A DNA stretch of 25,525 bases, taken from Mucidula mucida. Lineage: Eukaryota; Basidiomycota; Agaricomycetes; Agaricales; Physalacriaceae. This document shows positions 20,821 to 25,525 of the stretch, in pieces. A program made the position numbers and the translations under genes. The notes under the pieces are model-generated. The model searched no databases, was not told the origin of the DNA, and worked only from the letters and a program-made list of their open reading frames with translations. The DNA is taken from NCBI GenBank assembly GCA_015501055.1, contig JADNYV010000488.1, positions 1 through 25,525 of the forward strand, written 5' to 3'. How positions within the stretch are numbered: the first letter of the stretch is position 1; each line of letters opens with the position of its first letter.

Positions 20821-22630
20821 ATGAACGTCAAGTACTCCCCATTACACTCCAGGGCATCTTCCTCAGCCTCCGCCATGGAAGACGGATTAGATGTCTATCC
20901 GCGGAAACCGACTAACTTCAGACGACCTCGTCTCGTCAATGTCGCGATCCTTTTAGGGCTTGCCTCGCTGTTATCCTTGGGTGTATGGACGATGCATCCA
21001 TTCGGAGAGATGTCGCCGACGAGTGAAGCAGTAGCAGACGATCTTCTCGAGAGCCCGCCTTCCGTCGTGGAGGAGAACACCACATCCTGGAATACCCGAG
21101 TACTGCGTGGAGGACCAGCGGCACATTTTAGAGGTGCGCGATCCTCAGAGTCTTAACAGATCCAGTTGTACTTACCCTCACTAGATGCATTACGCCCTGA
21201 CGTCAAGTATATAACGTCGTGGCCTGCTGCAGGTTGGAGTAAGTGCCCAGAAACTTATCTTTTCTATATGCTAATTCATCTCCTTCTCTTCAGCGAACGA
21301 TGTAATGACAATGGTTCGTCCTTCCTTGTCTCTGTTATTTTCTGTTGGATTTACAAGAGATTTCTTGCAGGTAAACATGATTTACCTCGGTGTTATCACG
21401 GAAAGAGTACCTATTGTACCGCCATTTACTCCCTCACACGTCCTTCAAGACGGTGTCGCGTCAGAGATTCCTTTCGGCGACGTGTTTGACGTTCCGCGGA
21501 TGCAAAAGTTAATGAACACTCCGATTCTTGAATGGCGCGATGTCAAAGTCAAGCCACCGGCGAGAGTGATGAGCTTGGGTGCTGGAATGTCTGGGAAGCC
21601 ACTCAATATCACGAACCATATCCCCGACGCAGTAGTGTTCCCGGCCTCTTGAAACTTGGTATGCATTCTTTGCAATGTTTTTGGCTTGACTCAATATGCG
21701 TTAGATATTTCCTATACCTTGGCTCCAAGTTGGATCAAACTCTATCCCAATTACGAACACGACTCGCATGCAACATTTTGGTCATTGGCGCGGCTTGCAT
21801 ACCCTGAAACCCGGAAGCTAGTCTTGTTAACCTCTCCCCTCTCCGAATAATGTCTCCCTTCCTCCCGACGAACAACTTCTATGCTACGATTATCTCTACT
21901 ATGTCTGTGCGCAGCAGGTAAGCTCAGAATAGCGCGTAGTCTCGATTCAACTAATCGCACTTTCTAGCCGTACGAATACGATTGGGAATACAGCCCGGCC
22001 TGGCGATTTGTTGCTCAACACATGCATTTTACTCCAGCGCTTGAGTATCTCGCGAACATATACATCAATCGAGCAATCGGTATTCCAGAAGATGAGCCCA
22101 CTCCTCCCGTAAGTTGTTGAGTTCATTCTTTTCAGCGGCCAACTAAATATATTTCAGTTTATCGGTATTCATGTCCGTCATTCCGATTTTGGTTATGCTT
22201 GCGGAGATTTGGCCAAGGAAGATTGCTTCGCACCTCTATCGGCAATAGCGCGGCGGGTCCAAGAAGTCAAGGATGAAGTGATGGAGAAGAGCGGGCGCAT
22301 CGTCGATCACGTCGTCGTAACTAGCGACGAGAAAGATCCTGCATGGTGGCAAGACGTCGCTAATTTGGGCTGGGTCGCGCCTGACCACAGTCAACCATTC
22401 AGTTGTTTGGGCCATGGTACGTTATCATTAGCCCAATGTCGGTGCCTGTCACTTACGTTCAAACCAGGTATCCCGTTCTTATTGACGCTGTCATCCAATC
22501 TGGGGGTGCCGGATTTGTGGGGACGGCTCGGTCGACTATGTCCATTATCGCCGCAAGACGTACTGGCGCATGGCAGAATGGAGCTACGAGATATGTGGAA
22601 TGGGGTAGGCCAGGGGCCGATGATCACTAG
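20821..22630 (+). CDS. O-fucosyltransferase-like type II membrane glycosyltransferase; several frame breaks
   Basis: Eight exons: 20821-21133, 21185-21238, 21294-21313, 21371-21658, 21705-21917, 21968-22108, 22158-22416, 22468-22630. They give about 484 residues. A short cytosolic tail precedes one membrane anchor (VNVAILLGLASLLSLGVW, near residue 40), as in Golgi type II enzymes. The lumenal part has FIGIHVRHSDFGYACGD, resembling the GDP-fucose-binding HxRxGD-type motif of O-fucosyltransferases, and a C-terminal block (VLIDAVIQSGGAGFVGT, then TMSIIAARR, ending RPGADDH). The donor sugar is inferred. The frame breaks near 21542-21562, around 21811-21844 (either two missing bases or one extra C) and at 22393-22396. 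Protein-like sequence resumes in another frame each time, and all splice sites fit. It may be an intact gene with consensus errors or a young pseudogene. Confidence 0.7.
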
Positions 22631-23925
22631 GACTTTTCGGGCTATCTACCATCCTCCTACATTGGACAGGACTGCATCATTTCACAGTAATAACACAACT
22701 TGTATTGATACGCTACATCGACTACTGAACTATCAGAATTTGGTTTCCAATCACTTACAGACCAAGTACTTTGACGAGAGTTTTGTAACACATTTGGCGT
22801 ACGGTTTTGTCATGCTCACTCCTCGAAATGCACGGTGTCATGGCGCATGATTGACGGACATTTGAGTATGGTGCTACACGTTTGCCACTGAAGGGCAGAA
22901 GCTGAGCACTGATGTTGCTCCTTCGGGCCTTGGGAAGGCCCAGTGCTAGTACCGGCAGTTCCCGGATCTCTTGAACTTGAAGGTCGAGAAAGCTAGTCGT
23001 CAATTATATCCATTCAGAGGATGTCCAACTATCCGACTGGCTTTGACTTTTGTACATCGGCGTCACTCTTCAGTTCGGCATCGTCAGATATGCAGATTAG
23101 TTTAGTGTTAAGGAACATGGCATCTAACACTTCCATGGACAACAGTACAACGAGCCTCACCTTCACAATCTCAAAAAACGGTCCTTGCCCGGTGAGAAGT
23201 TGAGTTGAAGGAAGACTATGGTCTTCCAACACTGAATCCACCGATACGTCCAGCTGAACACGACTCGGATGTCTCTCGCCTCGCAACATCTGAATACTTA
23301 CTGAGGATGGCCGCGGGACGCTGCCAGTAAAGCGCGCCTCTGAAGGTGAAACTGGGAAGAGGCAGAGAAGGTGCGAGTGGAAGTACTAGCAAACCGCCGC
23401 GACGAAGATGAGCCACAGATAGATACGGTCACTGTCCATCCTGTAGCACGTCCATACGCCAAGGAAAGTGTAGGGATGAGTGGAGATTCCCGAAGTCCTC
23501 GTAGCTTCGCGAATTTGCCAATCTCGAAGGGGAAGCGTCGCGAAAAAGAAGCGAGCTTAGGGGAGAACACACGTGTTCGCGAGGAGCGACTGTGGTGGAG
23601 ACAGGAGCCTAGATGGCGGGAGTTGGCGACGGAATGGTATCTGAGTGTAGTATTATTCCAGCACGTATTGCGTGGTTCACAGAGGGCATTGAGGCAAAAC
23701 CAAGGATCGAAAGTAACAAGAACGAATGAACGGCAAACGCCGACGCGAGCAAGTCGCCGATCTAGCTCTTGGTCAACGGCGGAGTCTGAAACTTCCTTTC
23801 TCCTCGCCGTCATCATTGCTCCTTGACGGTGGAGACATTCCTTCTCGCCTTGCGCTCAGCGGCGAGCCACTTTCCTTTGCAATCACTTCGTTCTTGCAGG
23901 GACAGGATGCTTTACTTGACATCAG
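22631..23925. other. Intergenic, open frames on both strands, no gene recognised
   Basis: About 1.3 kb between two + strand genes. A 151-codon frame on plus (23371-23826) and a 172-codon frame on minus (23298-23816) overlap almost fully. Both are Arg/Ser-rich and unlike known proteins. A minus stretch (23029-23289) contains STQLLTGQGPFFEIVK, which reads like real protein and could be an exon with a partner around 23300-23410, but I could not build a gene. The GT2 promoter must lie at the right end. Confidence 0.4.
22925..22941. terminator. Hairpin, 7-bp GC-rich stem
   Basis: GGGCCTT (22925-22931) pairs perfectly with AAGGCCC (22935-22941) around a 3-nt GGG loop. It lies about 295 bp past the stop of the O-fucosyltransferase-like gene. 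It could sit in that gene's 3' UTR, but nothing shows this. Confidence 0.2.
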
Positions 23926-25470
23926 ATGATTTCCCCATATGTGCGTACCCTGTTCTACCCTGAGAGAATTTTGACCCCAACAACCACCCACACAGTCGTG
24001 CCGTTCGGGCTGATTGGGTATGTTGCTCGCCTATCGTCATTCTGCTCTGCTTCACGTTGAATGCCAGGTTCTATCGTTACTTCTGGTATATCATCCGCAT
24101 ATCCGCATCATTTGCATATCGCCCAGTTCCTCTGCCCACCAATCCTACGTACACCCCCTCTGAAGACGTCACTATCATCGTCCCAACCATCGATGCCGGA
24201 CCAGAATTCATCGCGGCGGCACGCTCCTGGCTCGCGGGAGCTCCGCCTAAAGAGATCATTATTGTCACTGAAGAACGCATGCTTGAACCCCTACGCGCTC
24301 TAGCGGAAGAGGTAGACAAAGAAAGAATTAAGGTCATGACGGTCCCGTTTGCGAACAAGCGGCTGCAGATGGCGGCAGGCATCAAAGCGGCACAGACGGA
24401 CATTCTTGTTTTCGCAGATGACGATGCGCTTTGGCCGCCGACGCTCCTGCCATATGTTCTTGCCTGTTTTGAGGATCAACGGATTGGTGGCGTCGGAACC
24501 TCCCAACGTGTTCAATCAGTTGGAGACAAGATGACTGTTTGGGAGGTTCTTGCCGCGTTCCGCCTTACCATCCGTAACATCGAAATTTCTGCGTCAACGC
24601 ACATCGACGGCGGAATTCCCTGCTTGTCGGGCCGTACTGCCGCGTACAGGACGATTATCTTGAAGGATCCCGAGTTTCTGTGGGGATTCACGCACGATTA
24701 TTGGTTGGGTAAATATCAGCTCAATAGCGGCGACGATAAGTTTTTGACGCGGTGGATGGTTTCTCGCGGATGGGCAACGTACGTGCAATGCTGCAAGGAG
24801 GCGGAGCTTCTTAGCACGATGAAGCCGAACTGGCGATTCTTGAAGCAAGTTCTGAGGTGGACACGGAACACATGGCGTAGCGATCTCCGCAGTCTTTTCA
24901 CGGAGCGGTTTATATGGACGGCACATCCCTATGTGGCTTATACGATGGTGGACAAGCTTTTCAATCCCTTTACACTCCTTGTTGGACCTTGTCTTGTGGC
25001 ATATGTAGTATACAAGAGTACGATTCCGGTGGAAGATGGTGGCTACCATTTGCCGTGGTGGAACGTGATGTACGTACGCGTTCTTTCGCTTGGCCTCCGT
25101 TGACATTGCTGTAGTTTGAGTTATCTCGTCTGGTTGACTGCTACACGTACGGCGAAGCTCCTCCCGCATCTTTGGACGCGTCCTCAGGATGTGATCTATG
25201 TCCCTGCGTTTATCCTGTTTGGATATTACTTTGCGATCATGAAATTGTACGCGTTGTGCACGTTACATGAAGTGCGTATTCTGTTTTCTTCCGTCGTTAC
25301 CTTTCTAATCGTCCACTTTCATGTAGACCGGGTGGGGCACGCGTGCCGGAATCGGCGATATCGGCGCTGCAACTGCGGCGATGGATAAAGAGAAGGAGGA
25401 AAAGAGCCCGTTCCGCGATGAGAATAGGGAAGTGGGCAGTGTGGGCTATGAGGCTGGTAGAGATAGGTAA
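23926..25470 (+). CDS. CPS1: Family 2 glycosyltransferase, CPS1-like polysaccharide (hyaluronan-synthase-type) synthase
   Basis: Four exons (23926-24017, 24068-25069, 25115-25271, 25327-25470) join to 1395 nt and 464 residues. The ATG at 23926 is the first in frame with the exon reading VVPFGLIGFYRYFWYI across the first intron. A membrane-embedded N-terminus leads to the GT-A domain: EDVTIIVPTIDAG (nucleotide-sugar binding), FADDDALWP (metal-binding DxD), GDDKFLTRW, and QVLRW of the (Q/R)xxRW signature for processive synthases. C-terminal membrane segments follow (FTLLVGPCLVAYVVY, YVPAFILFGYYFAIMKLYAL) and a charged cytosolic tail. Cryptococcus CPS1 makes a hyaluronan-like polymer; mushroom homologues are annotated as GT2 polysaccharide synthases, and the product here is unknown. 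The protein probably works at the plasma membrane with UDP-sugars. Confidence 0.87.
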
Positions 25471-25525
25471 AGAAAGGACTATAAGCGATTATTGTCGTGG
25501 AGGTTGGCATCTGGACTTGGACTTT

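Noticed and set aside
22209..22850. A plus-strand frame continuing past 22630
   Set aside because: It reads through the last intron of the O-fucosyltransferase-like gene; the spliced frame ends RPGADDH and a stop at 22630.
24594..25169. A 191-codon minus-strand frame
   Set aside because: Shadow of the GT2 coding exon, whose plus-strand motifs (FADDDALWP, QVLRW) are unmistakable.
1..25525. tRNA genes, CRISPR arrays, transposon ends, or a biosynthetic cluster
   Set aside because: No cloverleaf-type B-box, repeat-spacer array, terminal inverted repeat or transposase-like frame was seen by eye, and the genes do not form a pathway. A covariance-model and repeat search would be needed to exclude small or degraded cases.

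Overview
The window is nuclear DNA of a filamentous basidiomycete, most likely an Agaricomycete. The genes are densely packed and split by many short introns, mostly 48-60 bp with GT(A/G)-AG ends. The proteins are typical of mushroom genomes: a wax-synthase-type MBOAT, a beta-trefoil lectin, a CPS1-type family 2 glycosyltransferase, Oct1 and Dnm1. Eight gene models were checked exon by exon and close in frame from ATG to stop (ARMH3-like, TMEM115-like, wax synthase, lectin, RING protein, FAM32A-like, OCT1, GT2).

Layout, left to right: the 3' end of a PPR-protein gene (+, cut by the window edge); an ARMH3/DUF1741 armadillo-like gene of 13 exons (-); a TMEM115-type Golgi membrane protein (-), divergent from a wax-synthase-like acyltransferase (+); a ricin-B-type beta-trefoil lectin (+); a RING E3-like protein (-), divergent from a FAM32A-family protein (+) with only 85 bp between the two ATGs; a DDT/WHIM-type chromatin-remodelling factor (+); mitochondrial intermediate peptidase OCT1 (+), convergent with the mitochondrial fission dynamin DNM1 (-); a 2 kb stretch with at most one small hypothetical gene; a type II membrane O-fucosyltransferase-like protein (+); a 1.3 kb stretch without a recognisable gene; and a CPS1-like GT2 polysaccharide synthase (+).

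The genes are mostly unrelated housekeeping functions and do not form an obvious biosynthetic cluster. Loose themes are mitochondrial biology (OCT1, DNM1, probably the PPR protein), Golgi/secretory glycobiology (TMEM115-like, O-fucosyltransferase-like, GT2), and nuclear or ubiquitin regulation (RING, FAM32A-like, DDT/WHIM). I see no undescribed system. The most striking signal is a set of single-base reading-frame breaks, most of them beside short homopolymers, in the PPR, DDT/WHIM, DNM1 and O-fucosyltransferase-like genes. Splice signals and protein conservation stay intact on both sides, which points to uncorrected consensus indels more than to real gene death.
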